A DNA stretch of 35,516 nt from Mongoliibacter sp. (lineage in GTDB: Bacteria > Bacteroidota > Bacteroidia > Cytophagales > Cyclobacteriaceae). The stretch lies in assembly GCF_007692705.1 (NCBI RefSeq), contig NZ_REBN01000162.1, positions 1-35,516 on the forward strand, read 5' to 3'. This document shows positions 16,896 through 25,201 of the stretch, one piece after another. The position numbers were made by a program, and so were the translations under genes. Position 1 is the stretch's first letter, and the number at the start of each line of letters is the position of its first letter. The notes beneath the pieces were generated by a model. That model was not told the DNA's origin and ran no database searches. It saw only the letters and a program-made list of their open reading frames with translations.

Positions 16896-17258
16896 TTATT
16901 TGATTTCAATCTGGTATTCTTGTTCGAAATATTCCAGCACCTGTATTTTTAATAATTTTTCCTGTTCAAGAATGTCAAAATGGGGAAGTTTTTTGATGAG
17001 TTTCCAGTGTGGCCAACCTTCTTGGTCTATATAGTCCAATTCATAAAATTCAGCCAAACTTAAAACTTTACAAATTGCAATATGCATCAGGTCTTGCTTC
17101 TGTTCCTTGGAGAAATTTTTGTTTCCTTGACCAAGTTCCTGCACGCCTATTAAGAATAGGACGGCATTGAGGTCTTTAGGTTTTTTCCCAATTACCTCTT
17201 CCAAGCCTTGCAGTAACTTGCCCCACCTTTTTTCAAGATCAAGATCTTTTTTAAACAT
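16896..17258 (-). CDS. Conserved-looking small protein of unknown function
   Basis: A 120-aa soluble, predominantly helical protein rich in Lys, Glu and Leu, without signal peptide, membrane segment or metal motif. Readable landmarks are DLEKRWGKLLQGLEEVIGKKPKDLNAVLFLIGVQELG near the start and DQEGWPHW in the second half. I do not recognise a named family. It overlaps the 3' end of the CMD-family gene by 8 nt, so translation is coupled and it is a real gene. It lies 29 nt upstream of xth. A role linked to either neighbour is possible but not shown. Confidence 0.75.
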   Translation of the reverse strand: MFKKDLDLEKRWGKLLQGLEEVIGKKPKDLNAVLFLIGVQELGQGNKNFSKEQKQDLMHIAICKVLSLAEFYELDYIDQEGWPHWKLIKKLPHFDILEQEKLLKIQVLEYFEQEYQIEIK

Positions 17259-17607
17259 TCTTATTTCCTTCTTTTTCCAGAATTTCCCAGTATTCTGCAG
17301 CCCTTCTTAGATGGGGAATCACAATAGACCCACCTATAATAGTAGCAATGGAGAATACTTCAAATACCTCTTTTTTGTCTAAGCCGGACTCATAACATTT
17401 ACCTAAGTGGTACTTGATGCAATCATCACACCTTAGCACCATGGAACACGCTAGCCCAATCATTTCCTTGCTTTTGATGTCTAAAGCACCTTCAGCATAG
17501 GTGTTGGTATCAAGGTTAAAAAACCTTTTGATAACTTTGTTGTCAGAAGCCATGATTTTTTCATTCATTTCGCTTCTGTAGGTATTGAACTCTTCTATTA
17601 AATTCAT
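17251..17607 (-). CDS. Carboxymuconolactone decarboxylase / AhpD-family protein
   Basis: A 118-aa protein of the CMD/AhpD fold. It carries the redox motif RCDDCIKYHLGKC, with C60-x2-C63 and H67. That is the CxxC-x3-H pattern of alkylhydroperoxidase-like members, so a peroxidase or disulfide-reductase activity is likely. The helix EVFSIATIIGGSIVIPHLRRAAE is also typical. It is the first gene of the minus-strand run toward mnmG. A perfect TATATTTG -7 box lies 28 nt upstream, embedded in an inverted repeat. The exact substrate is unknown. Confidence 0.88.
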   Translation of the reverse strand: MNLIEEFNTYRSEMNEKIMASDNKVIKRFFNLDTNTYAEGALDIKSKEMIGLACSMVLRCDDCIKYHLGKCYESGLDKKEVFEVFSIATIIGGSIVIPHLRRAAEYWEILEKEGNKNV

Positions 17608-17630
17608 TAAATTATGAGTAGTTAATTTTA

Positions 17631-17649
17631 ACCTGCAAATATAGCAGGT
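17631..17649 (-). promoter_or_regulatory. -7 promoter box inside an inverted repeat, upstream of the CMD gene
   Basis: On the minus strand TATATTTG (17643-17636) matches TAnnTTTG exactly. It sits between perfect 6-nt arms ACCTGC (17631-17636) and GCAGGT (17644-17649). A clear TTG at -33 is missing. A protein bound to the palindrome would cover the promoter. Confidence 0.45.
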
Positions 17650-17686
17650 ATTTTACTGTCCTTCAGTTATTAAAACCCTTTTTGAT

Positions 17687-18382
17687 ATGCATCTGCCTCT
17701 TTTTGATGACTTTTTAGCATTGGTTTTTCCTAAAACCTGCTGCCTTTGTAAAAGGAGCTTGTTTGAGTTTGAAGATCAGCTCTGTAAGCCCTGCATTTCA
17801 AAGCTTCCTGTTGCAAACTATCATCTCCGACCTCAGAATAATGACCTTGTTACAAAGATTCTTGGTTTGACCAAACCCAATTTGGTAATGTCTTTTTTAC
17901 GGTTTACCAAAAAAGGTCACAGCCAAAAGCTGCTGCACCAACTCAAGTACAGGAATAAGCCTGAAATCGGTATAGAGCTGGGAAGAATCTATGGTCAGCT
18001 ACTCAAAACTGCGGGTTTTCAGGATAACTGGGATCAGATCACTCCAGTTCCTCTACACAGCACAAAATTTAAAAGAAGGGGCTATAACCAAAGTGAGCAA
18101 TTTGCTTTAGGTCTTCATACAAGCCTTAAGGTTCCTGTAGTTTTGTCTATCAATAGAAGAGTTTTTACCGAAACGCAGACTCAAAAATCACGAATGGAAA
18201 GATTACAAAACGTAGAGGGGGTTTTTGAAGTGGTGGAAAGTAGCTTGATAAGTGGAAAGCGCATATTAATTGTCGATGATGTCATGACCACAGGAGCTAC
18301 CTTGATTTCCTGCGCAAATTTGTTGTTGGAAAATGGTGCCCAAACCGTTGATATGGCTGTCATTGCTGCAGGAAAGAATTGA
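17687..18382 (+). CDS. comF: ComF family protein (phosphoribosyltransferase-like)
   Basis: A 231-aa protein. An N-terminal double zinc ribbon (CCLC at 18-21, CKPC at 33-36) is followed by a phosphoribosyltransferase fold. The PRPP-binding motif ILIVDDVMTTGATL lies around residues 193-206, preceded by the TPVPLH and RGYNQSEQFA signatures of the ComF/GntX family. ComF is needed for DNA uptake in competent bacteria, but many homologues lie in non-competent species. No other competence gene is nearby. It is divergent from the CMD gene across a gap of about 80 bp. Confidence 0.93.
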   Translation: MHLPLFDDFLALVFPKTCCLCKRSLFEFEDQLCKPCISKLPVANYHLRPQNNDLVTKILGLTKPNLVMSFLRFTKKGHSQKLLHQLKYRNKPEIGIELGRIYGQLLKTAGFQDNWDQITPVPLHSTKFKRRGYNQSEQFALGLHTSLKVPVVLSINRRVFTETQTQKSRMERLQNVEGVFEVVESSLISGKRILIVDDVMTTGATLISCANLLLENGAQTVDMAVIAAGKN

Positions 18383-18505
18383 TATACAATTGGTTATCCT
18401 CTTTACAGTTTTGATTAATAGATGGAATTTATGGGGTAAAAAAACCTTTCGTCATATTTAACCCACAGAATCCTAAGGTTTTGCCTAATTTTCTTTTTGA
18501 TTTTT

Positions 18506-19672
18506 ATGAGCAGAATTATGGAGCATATTAATGACAGAAGGGAGTTTTTGAAGAAATCAGCAGCTTTAGCAGCTTCATTAAGCATTAGTGGAACATCGTC
18601 TTTATTGGCATCTGATGTCAAACCTAAAAATAAGTTACCTCAATGGAGAGGCTTCAACCTGCTGGATTTTTTTAATCCCGAGGCAGACAAAGGCAGGAAG
18701 AATCCTGAAAAGTATTTTCAGTGGATGTCAGATTGGGGCTTTGACTTTGTAAGGGTTCCCATTTCTTACCCTTCCTACCTCAGTTTTGATCGTTCAAGAC
18801 CTATCCTAGCAGAGGAAACTTTAAACTTCGATGAAAACAGGTTGCAAGAAATTGATGCCCTGGTAGATTTGGCGCATAAGTATGGCTTGCATGTAAGTCT
18901 CAACCTTCACCGAGCTCCCGGTTTTTGTATCAATGCTGGATTTATAGAACCATTTAACCTTTGGAAAGATAAAGATGCCTTAGATGCGTTTTGTGCCCAC
19001 TGGGAAATGTGGTCGAAAAGGTACAAAAACATTTCTTCTAAGAAGTTGAGTTTCGATTTGGTGAACGAACCCTATATGCGTGAAGATGTAAATGATCAGC
19101 TTTCACCGGGAGGACCTGTTCCTGTTGATGATTATTACCGGGTAGCAAAGGCTGCTGTAGCAGCAATCAAGTCTGTCAATAACAAAAGGCTTGTGATAGC
19201 TAATGGAAACAGTGGTGGTGGCGTTGCGGTACCCGAATTGGCTGATTTGGATCTTCACCAAAGTTGCAGAGGCTACCACCCCATGTTGATTTCACATTAT
19301 AAGGCACCATGGGTATTCAAAGATATAGACAATTTACCGATCCCTTCCTGGCCTGGAGAAATCAATGGTAAAGTTTACGATAAATCGAGTATGGAGGAAT
19401 ATTATCAGCCTTGGTTTGATTTACTTAAAAAAGGTGTAGGTGTACACTGTGGTGAATGTGGAGCTTATAATAAAACACCACATAATGTGTTTTTGGCATG
19501 GTTTGAGGCTGTTTTAGATGTCTTGCATGCACATGGAATTGGATATGGTATATGGGAATTTTCAGGTGCTTTCGGCATACTTAATTCCGGACGCGAGGAT
19601 ATTCAATATGAAGATTGGTATGGTGAAAAGCTGGATAGAAAATACCTGACTTTATTACAGAAATACCATTGA
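18506..19672 (+). CDS. Glycoside hydrolase family 5 enzyme with Tat signal
   Basis: About 388 aa from ATG 18506; ATG 18518 is equally possible and a TTG at 18497 less so. The twin-arginine signal DRREFLKKSAALAAS predicts export by Tat. The catalytic (beta/alpha)8 barrel shows WRGFNLLDFF, FDFVRVPISYPSYL, HVSLNLHRAPG, the acid/base motif FDLVNEPY with E188, and the nucleophile in VHCGECGAYN with E317. These are GH5 (cellulase/beta-mannanase/glucanase) hallmarks. The exact sugar linkage cannot be told. Its stop codon abuts the stop of the convergent TPM gene with no spacer (19672/19673). Confidence 0.9.
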   Translation: MSRIMEHINDRREFLKKSAALAASLSISGTSSLLASDVKPKNKLPQWRGFNLLDFFNPEADKGRKNPEKYFQWMSDWGFDFVRVPISYPSYLSFDRSRPILAEETLNFDENRLQEIDALVDLAHKYGLHVSLNLHRAPGFCINAGFIEPFNLWKDKDALDAFCAHWEMWSKRYKNISSKKLSFDLVNEPYMREDVNDQLSPGGPVPVDDYYRVAKAAVAAIKSVNNKRLVIANGNSGGGVAVPELADLDLHQSCRGYHPMLISHYKAPWVFKDIDNLPIPSWPGEINGKVYDKSSMEEYYQPWFDLLKKGVGVHCGECGAYNKTPHNVFLAWFEAVLDVLHAHGIGYGIWEFSGAFGILNSGREDIQYEDWYGEKLDRKYLTLLQKYH

Positions 19673-20464
19673 TTACCAACTGCCGCCTGCACCGCCGCCA
19701 CCAAAAGATCCACCGCCGAATCCCCCAAAACCGCCTCCTCCGAAGGATCCTTTTCCTGAGGAAAAATCTCCAAATTTGCCGCGGCTTCCTCCTTTTAGCA
19801 TGTTGGCTAGCATGATCGTGGTAAAAAGGTCTACATTGCCACCGCGGCCTCCCATGTGGTTGTCGTTGTCTTTTTTATTTTTAATCATAGGAAGGATGAC
19901 AAAAAGGAATATGATGATTAGAAAAAAAACCAAAGCTCCTCCTCCTTCTCCTGAGGAAGTGACTTTTTCGGCCTTATATTCTCCTGAGGCAAGTTTAAAA
20001 ATCATGTCTGTTGCCTTGTCTAAACCTGTATAATAATCCTCCATTCTAAAGTTGGGGACAATTAATTGGTTTACAATTCTTTTTGCCAAGGCATCCGGCA
20101 AAACACCTTCCATGCCATAACCCGTTGCTATGAATACTTTACGGTCCTCCATAGCAGCCAAAATCAACACTCCATTATCCAGGTCTTTTTGGCCTATTCC
20201 CCATTTGTCACCCAATTGAAAAGTATAATCGCTGATGTCGTAGGGCCCTACTGATTTGACCATGACTATGGTAACCTGAGTAGAGGTGCTGTCATTGTAA
20301 GCCCTTAGCTTCTTTTCCAAATTAGACAGGTGCTGTGGACTAAGGGAGTTGGAAAAATCATTCACCAATCTTGGAGGGTTGGGAATTTCGGGAAAGTCTG
20401 ATTGTGCGAATCCTTGCGACAGAAAAACAAAAAAGAATATTAGCAATAGGTGTTTTGGCTTCAT
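19673..20464 (-). CDS. TPM-domain membrane protein with glycine-rich tail
   Basis: A 263-aa protein. A cleavable signal (MKPKHLLLIFFFVFLSQGFA) is followed by a TPM domain (LVNDFSNSLSPQHLSNLEKKLRAY, then VTIVMVKSVG, DNGVLILAAMEDRKVFIATGYGMEG). One transmembrane helix follows (GALVFFLIIIFLFVILPMI), then a cytoplasmic tail ending in GGGGFGGFGGGSFGGGGAGG. This is the YgcG-type architecture. It is the last gene of a lemA-TPM-TPM cluster, a combination repeated across bacteria. TPM domains have been linked to photosystem repair in plants and to phosphatase activity in vitro; the bacterial role is unclear. Confidence 0.9.
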   Translation of the reverse strand: MKPKHLLLIFFFVFLSQGFAQSDFPEIPNPPRLVNDFSNSLSPQHLSNLEKKLRAYNDSTSTQVTIVMVKSVGPYDISDYTFQLGDKWGIGQKDLDNGVLILAAMEDRKVFIATGYGMEGVLPDALAKRIVNQLIVPNFRMEDYYTGLDKATDMIFKLASGEYKAEKVTSSGEGGGALVFFLIIIFLFVILPMIKNKKDNDNHMGGRGGNVDLFTTIMLANMLKGGSRGKFGDFSSGKGSFGGGGFGGFGGGSFGGGGAGGSW

Positions 20465-20469
20465 ATTAT

Positions 20470-20904
20470 TTATCCAAAGGATATTTCATCGGGTAACTCA
20501 TTGATGTCCCCTTTTCTTTCATAAGGAAAATGCGCTTGCAGGGCTTTACCACTCATTTCAATGCCTAGGCTAAGTCCTTTTGTAAATTCCCCTTTCTTAA
20601 AATGAGCAAGCATTTCATTTTTGATTTCTTCCCAGAAATTAGCAGGAACTACGGCATTGATGCCTCTATCACCCAAGATGGCAAATTTGTGGTCTTCAAC
20701 AGCCAAGTAAAACAATACAGCATTCCGCTCTTTTGTCTTATGCATTTTGAGGACTTCAAAAACCTCAGCAGCCCTGTCCATTACATCTTCTGCGCAATGG
20801 TTTTCAATATGAACTTGGATTTCTCCTGAGGTTTTCATTTCTGCTGCTTTGATAGCGGCAATGATCTGTGACCTATCTGACGTTGAAAATAATTTTTCTG
20901 GCAT
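20470..20904 (-). CDS. TPM-domain protein, short form
   Basis: A 144-aa TPM-domain protein without signal peptide or membrane helix. Matching landmarks are KTSGEIQVHIENHC, RNAVLFYLAVEDHKFAILGDRGINAVVP, and FTKGLSLGIEMSGKAL. It lies between the membrane-bound TPM protein (5 nt gap) and lemA (5 nt gap), so it is translated with them and is probably a cytoplasmic partner of the same complex. Confidence 0.9.
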   Translation of the reverse strand: MPEKLFSTSDRSQIIAAIKAAEMKTSGEIQVHIENHCAEDVMDRAAEVFEVLKMHKTKERNAVLFYLAVEDHKFAILGDRGINAVVPANFWEEIKNEMLAHFKKGEFTKGLSLGIEMSGKALQAHFPYERKGDINELPDEISFG

Positions 20905-20909
20905 AATAC

Positions 20910-21500
20910 TTAAAATTCTACACTGGGAGCTGTTTCTGCACCCTGTGCTGCTTCAAAGTAGCCTTTTCTTTCAAATCCGTACCAACCTGCAAACATGTTG
21001 TTAGGAAATGTACGGAGGTTTGAATTATATGACTGCACGGATTGATTGAAGTTTCTTCTTGCTACTGCTATTCTATTTTCTGTGCCTTCCAATTGAGCTT
21101 GAAGTTCTAGGAAGCTCTGATTGGCTTTCAGGTCGGGATATCTTTCCACAGAGACTAAAAGCCTGCTTAAAGAACCGCTTAACTGATCTTGTGCTTCCTG
21201 AAACCTTGATATGTTTTCAGGTGTCAGATCATCTGCAGTAAGATTGATAGATGTGGCCTTTGCCCTGGCTTCGACTACCTGAGTAAGGGTTTGCTGTTCA
21301 AAATCAGCGTAACCTCTGACTGTATTGACCAGGTTGGGGATCAAATCAGCCCTTCTCTGGTATTGTGTTTCCACCTCTGCCCATTGACCACTTATGGTCT
21401 CTTCATTTTGCACAAATATATTGTAGACACCAACTGCCTTGGTATATACAAACAAGGCAATCAGACCGATTACCAGAATAGGAATCCAAGCTTTTTTCAT
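20910..21500 (-). CDS. lemA: LemA family protein
   Basis: A 196-aa protein with one N-terminal membrane helix (WIPILVIGLIALFVYTKAVGVYN). The conserved LemA body follows: WAEVETQYQRRADLIPNLVNTVRGYADFE, then QLSGSLSRLLVSVERYPDLKANQSFLELQAQLEGTENRIAVARRNFNQSVQSYN, ending FPNNMFAGWYGFE. It is the first gene of a three-gene cluster with two TPM proteins. The molecular role is not known; the family is thought to form envelope-associated helical bundles. Confidence 0.95.
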   Translation of the reverse strand: MKKAWIPILVIGLIALFVYTKAVGVYNIFVQNEETISGQWAEVETQYQRRADLIPNLVNTVRGYADFEQQTLTQVVEARAKATSINLTADDLTPENISRFQEAQDQLSGSLSRLLVSVERYPDLKANQSFLELQAQLEGTENRIAVARRNFNQSVQSYNSNLRTFPNNMFAGWYGFERKGYFEAAQGAETAPSVEF

Positions 21501-21544
21501 ATGATTATACTTTATAAACCTTGTGTATTACGGGAGTTGAAATT

Positions 21545-21566
21545 TGAAAGTTCAACAAAACTTTCA
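21545..21566 (-). terminator. Weak hairpin directly after the histidine kinase gene
   Basis: TGAAAGTT (21545-21552) and AACTTTCA (21559-21566) form a perfect 8-bp stem around a 6-nt loop. It begins at the base adjoining the kinase stop codon. There is no strong U-run, so this could be a weak terminator or an mRNA-end stabiliser. Confidence 0.35.
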
Positions 21567-24500
21567 TTAATTATTTTCATTTAACACCTCAAAGGTAGGA
21601 ATCTTTAGGTTTCGAAGGAAAATTTTAAAAGTTGTTCCTTTGCCTACCTCGCTTTCTATGGTAAGGTTGCCATCATGGGCACGTATTTGTTCCCTGACGA
21701 GGTATAGTCCCAAGCCTTTTCCCTCTACATGAGAATGAAATCTTTGATACAAGCCAAAAAGCCTATCTCCGTACCTTTCTAAGTCTATTCCGATACCATT
21801 GTCGCTATATTGCAAAACGGTAAATTCATTTTCTTTCCAAGTTTTAATCCTTATTTCCGGATCTCTGTCAGGGTGTTTATATTTCAATGAGTTAGTTGTA
21901 AGGTTGATCAAGAAATTTTCCAGGTGAGAGTAGATGTAATTGATCTTTTTTACCTCTGAAAAATCTTTAATTATGAATGCATTGGCTTCAGAAATCTGTT
22001 TGGCCAGACTTTTTTCTACATTTCTTAAAATCTTACCAAATGCTATATTTTCTATTTTTGGCAGCTTATTTTTTTTGATCGACACCACTTCAATAAGGTC
22101 TTGGAGGGTGCTGTGAAGGATATTTGTAGATATTTTTAAGTTCTGTATGACTTCTTCATTATCAGGGTTGGCCGGAGAAGTAGCATCATACAGGTCTAAT
22201 AAAGAAGAAATGTTGACGATTGGAGCTCTCAGGTTATGGGAGATAATGTATGCGAATCTTTGAAGTTCCTCATTTTGGGATTTCAAGTCCCGTATCAGTT
22301 GTTCTCTTTCCTCTTCAGCATGCTTTGTTTCTGTTATGTTTTGCGTAAAAAGTAGAATTCTATCTATTTCGCCGGAATTGTTTTTTAAAGGGACAGCACT
22401 CTTCAGGTAATATTGATTGTCTATGACGACTTCAAACATGACGGATTCTCCCTGAAGTACTTTGTCCAACTGAAGTCTCACTTCGTTTACGATATAGCTT
22501 TCATATTTAGCCAAATGCGGTGTGCCAATCAGCTTTTTAGGATCGATTCCTTTATTGTGGTATTCTTTTCCATCTGTATGGATATAAATCAGGTTTTTGT
22601 CCAATACTTCAATGGTCCCTTTTGGGAAATTTTCAGCTATGCTCCTGAATAACTGCTCAGAGACGATAAGCTTGTGTTCATAATTCAACCTTTTAAGTTC
22701 AGCTCCTATACGGTCAGATAGTATACTGAGCAGTCCAGCTAACCTTTGGCTATACGGTTTTGGTTTTTCATCCATAATAACCAAAATACCCAGCCTGTTT
22801 CCGCTAAGGTCAATTATTGGGACGCCCAGATAGGTAGAGATGTTCATTTCGAGAAGCATCAGATCCTCATTGAAATCTTTAAAGGCATCTTTTTGAATGA
22901 TTAGGGGTTCATTCCTATTGAGACATTCTTTACAAGGGGTGTTCTCAAGATTATAATTGAAGTTTTTTTCTTTTTTCCCATTTCTTGTGTAAGAAAGGAC
23001 TTCTGCCTCCTGACCATTGTCTTTAATTTCTGCAATGAAACAATGATTCATATCAAGCTTCTCCGAAAGGAGTAGGGTAAGTTGTTCAAAATACTCTTGT
23101 CCACTATATTTAGAGGTGTTCTCCGTAAGTTGGGAAACGGTATTACTTACGAATTCCTGCTCACTGATATCTTCTAAAATGGCCTGATAATATTTGCCTT
23201 TTTCGATTTCTTTGGCATTGACTCTCAAGTGGAAAAGTTTTTGATTGAATGCGCTGATATAAGGACCCTCGTAAAAGCCATAGCCTTCTGAGATGCTTTT
23301 TTGATAGGCATTTTTGATTGGGTTATCTCCCACAAGTTCAAAAATGTTTTTCCCTAAAAGTATACTCGAATTTTGGAGGTCTATTTTTTCAACAAAGCTT
23401 TTGTTTGCATCAAGAATATTCCCTTTTTGGTCATATTGGAGCGTAGGAAGGGGATTTTCTTCAAATAAAGTCTTATAGCGATTTAAGTGAACAGAAGACT
23501 CTTTTTCTTTTTGTCTGGTATATGTAAAGTCCACGAAGAAACCTGCCCATATGGAATCACTTTTATATTTTCTTAATCTATCGGAAGTACCATAGATCCA
23601 TTTTGTCTCCCCATCGGGAAGAATAATTCTAAAATAAGCTTCAAATTTGGTGTCATTAAGATAAGCATTGCGGTCAGCTTGGTATACTAAATCTTTGTCT
23701 TCAGGATGAATCAAACGATCAATCAGGTCTTCATCTTCTAGAATATCTTCAGGCTTTAGCCCCATAAGACTTTTGGATCCATCAGAGACAAAAAGAAACT
23801 TGTGCGTATAGTTTGGGAATGCCTGTAGTAGGTACACCATTCCGGGTACAACACCTGTCAGTTCATCCAGTACTGACTTGTTTTTCATCAAGTCTTTTTC
23901 AATGTCTTTCAATGCTGTGATATCCGTAATGATACCTAAAATAAGCTCTTCACTGCCTTTCCCATTTTCAAATCTCCGTACTTCATCCTGCACGAAGACA
24001 TAATGTCCCCCTTTGTGCAAAACCCGATAATTAAGCTTTGAATTTTCAGCATAATTGACTTTGTAACTGTGCCTATCATCAGGGTGAATCAATTTTTTCC
24101 AATCTTCTCCAGTAAAATCCTCAAAAAATGAATTAGGATACCCTAAAATCTCTTCAGTTTTTCCTGTCCAATTGACTTTATCTGTAGTTGGGTTATAATC
24201 ATAATATAAAAGACCTTTTTCCTTCTTTTTTGGATTTGGCGAAGAAGGTCGGTTGGCATTAAATGATTTAAAAAACTCCAATTGGATCAACTCAACATTG
24301 CCACCAAGAATCTGCCTGGTGAGGTATAGGTGTCTTGGAAATATTTCTAAAAAGGGTGTGTCAGAATTTTTAATAAATTTTTTTATCGCAGATTTGGGTA
24401 TAAAATCAAACGTTTGATAGACAAACAAGACCCATTCTTCAACAGTTTTTAATTGATGGTCATTTAAGTCTCCAGGGATTACTTCTTGGTTTTTTTTCTG

Positions 24501-24869
24501 AATCAGCCAAGAGTATTTGATGCTGTTTTTCCATTCTGAAGGAGAAATCAGTGCATTGACCAAATAGGATTGATCTTCCTGTGCAATTACATAACCTTCT
24601 ATTTCTACAAACTGGAATGTACTTTTGTTGGTAAGTATAGGACAATAAATTTTGTCTCCGTTTCCCAGCCTTTTATAAAAATTCTCAAAAATTTCCATAG
24701 GAAGTGTAGGGAAAAGTGCTTGAAAAAACGATTCTTCATAAAATTTATCACCCTCTTCAAGTATTTTTTTGATTTCTGAGGAGATATACAAAAGTTCATA
24801 TTTTCCCTCCTTGTACCTCTTCAGGGTAAGCAAAATATTTTGAAAAAAGAAGGCGTTTTTTGTGGTCAT
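21567..24869 (-). CDS. Soluble multi-PAS/GAF sensor histidine kinase
   Basis: 1100 aa with no signal peptide or membrane helix. An N-terminal region of about 220 aa is without a clear domain. A PAS domain follows with IHPDDRHSY near 260-270, and another with GLKPEDILEDEDLIDRLIHPEDKDLVYQ. A third begins at YKTLFEENPLPTLQYDQ. A GAF domain (GQEAEVLSYTRNGK, then ENTPCKECLNRNEPLI, then STYLGVPIID) precedes a further PAS. The HisKA H box is YIISHNLRAPIVN with H878. The HATPase has NLTTNSLKYKH (N box), DNGIGID (G1), LFGLYQRFHSHVEGKGLGLYLV (F and G2) and GKGTTF. No response regulator gene is adjacent, so it is an orphan. The sensed signal is unknown. Confidence 0.92.
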   Translation of the reverse strand: MTTKNAFFFQNILLTLKRYKEGKYELLYISSEIKKILEEGDKFYEESFFQALFPTLPMEIFENFYKRLGNGDKIYCPILTNKSTFQFVEIEGYVIAQEDQSYLVNALISPSEWKNSIKYSWLIQKKNQEVIPGDLNDHQLKTVEEWVLFVYQTFDFIPKSAIKKFIKNSDTPFLEIFPRHLYLTRQILGGNVELIQLEFFKSFNANRPSSPNPKKKEKGLLYYDYNPTTDKVNWTGKTEEILGYPNSFFEDFTGEDWKKLIHPDDRHSYKVNYAENSKLNYRVLHKGGHYVFVQDEVRRFENGKGSEELILGIITDITALKDIEKDLMKNKSVLDELTGVVPGMVYLLQAFPNYTHKFLFVSDGSKSLMGLKPEDILEDEDLIDRLIHPEDKDLVYQADRNAYLNDTKFEAYFRIILPDGETKWIYGTSDRLRKYKSDSIWAGFFVDFTYTRQKEKESSVHLNRYKTLFEENPLPTLQYDQKGNILDANKSFVEKIDLQNSSILLGKNIFELVGDNPIKNAYQKSISEGYGFYEGPYISAFNQKLFHLRVNAKEIEKGKYYQAILEDISEQEFVSNTVSQLTENTSKYSGQEYFEQLTLLLSEKLDMNHCFIAEIKDNGQEAEVLSYTRNGKKEKNFNYNLENTPCKECLNRNEPLIIQKDAFKDFNEDLMLLEMNISTYLGVPIIDLSGNRLGILVIMDEKPKPYSQRLAGLLSILSDRIGAELKRLNYEHKLIVSEQLFRSIAENFPKGTIEVLDKNLIYIHTDGKEYHNKGIDPKKLIGTPHLAKYESYIVNEVRLQLDKVLQGESVMFEVVIDNQYYLKSAVPLKNNSGEIDRILLFTQNITETKHAEEEREQLIRDLKSQNEELQRFAYIISHNLRAPIVNISSLLDLYDATSPANPDNEEVIQNLKISTNILHSTLQDLIEVVSIKKNKLPKIENIAFGKILRNVEKSLAKQISEANAFIIKDFSEVKKINYIYSHLENFLINLTTNSLKYKHPDRDPEIRIKTWKENEFTVLQYSDNGIGIDLERYGDRLFGLYQRFHSHVEGKGLGLYLVREQIRAHDGNLTIESEVGKGTTFKIFLRNLKIPTFEVLNENN

Positions 24870-24934
24870 TTGACAATTTGTAAAAGTGAAGCCTTATGTT
24901 TTAACAATTTGCAATAGTTGGCAGATTGCATTAT

Positions 24935-24942
24935 CAAATATA
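24935..24942 (-). promoter_or_regulatory. Possible -7 box for the histidine kinase gene
   Basis: TATATTTG on the minus strand matches TAnnTTTG exactly, about 65 nt upstream of the kinase ATG. No TTG is found 19-21 nt further upstream, so the assignment is tentative. Confidence 0.35.
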
Positions 24943-25044
24943 GCAATTCAATAGCAAAAATTTGATTTTGATCAATAAAGTAAACTTTATTTCTCAAATT
25001 CACAAAGTGGTAAATTGCACCTAATGAATGAGTTATTTAGCCTC

Positions 25045-25191
25045 CTACCTGTAAATCTTACGTGAATCCCAGTAGGTTGTTGTACTAGTGAAATACTTAT
25101 CTGCCTGAATCAGATAATGCCTTTTATTCAATGCCAATAAGATTTTTTCAAATATGGGTAACCTCAGCCTTCTCGAAAAAATGTCATCCAT
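25045..25191 (-). CDS. Small ORF of 48 codons downstream of the aspartyl protease (unconfirmed)
   Basis: An open frame runs from ATG 25191 to TAG 25045. It encodes a basic, aromatic-rich peptide beginning MDDIFSRRLRLPIFEKILLA and ending with TTYWDSRKIYR. It starts 11 nt after the protease stop codon on the same strand, so it could be translationally coupled. It occupies most of the otherwise empty 332-bp gap 24870-25201. I recognise no family. It could be a real small protein, a remnant of a longer gene, or chance. The remainder of the gap (24870-25044) shows only AT-rich DNA and a possible promoter box for the kinase. Confidence 0.35.
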   Translation of the reverse strand: MDDIFSRRLRLPIFEKILLALNKRHYLIQADKYFTSTTTYWDSRKIYR

Positions 25192-25201
25192 TATGGGGTT
25201 T

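Noticed and set aside
18441-18482. Terminator between comF and the GH5 gene
   Set aside because: AAAACCTT and AAGGTTTT arms exist, but the loop is about 26 nt and the stem is AT-rich with only 8 bp; too weak to call.
19673-20464. Glycine-rich tail as a low-complexity sequencing artefact
   Set aside because: The Gly/Phe/Ser tail is a known ending of this TPM protein type and the frame closes properly at the adjoining stop.
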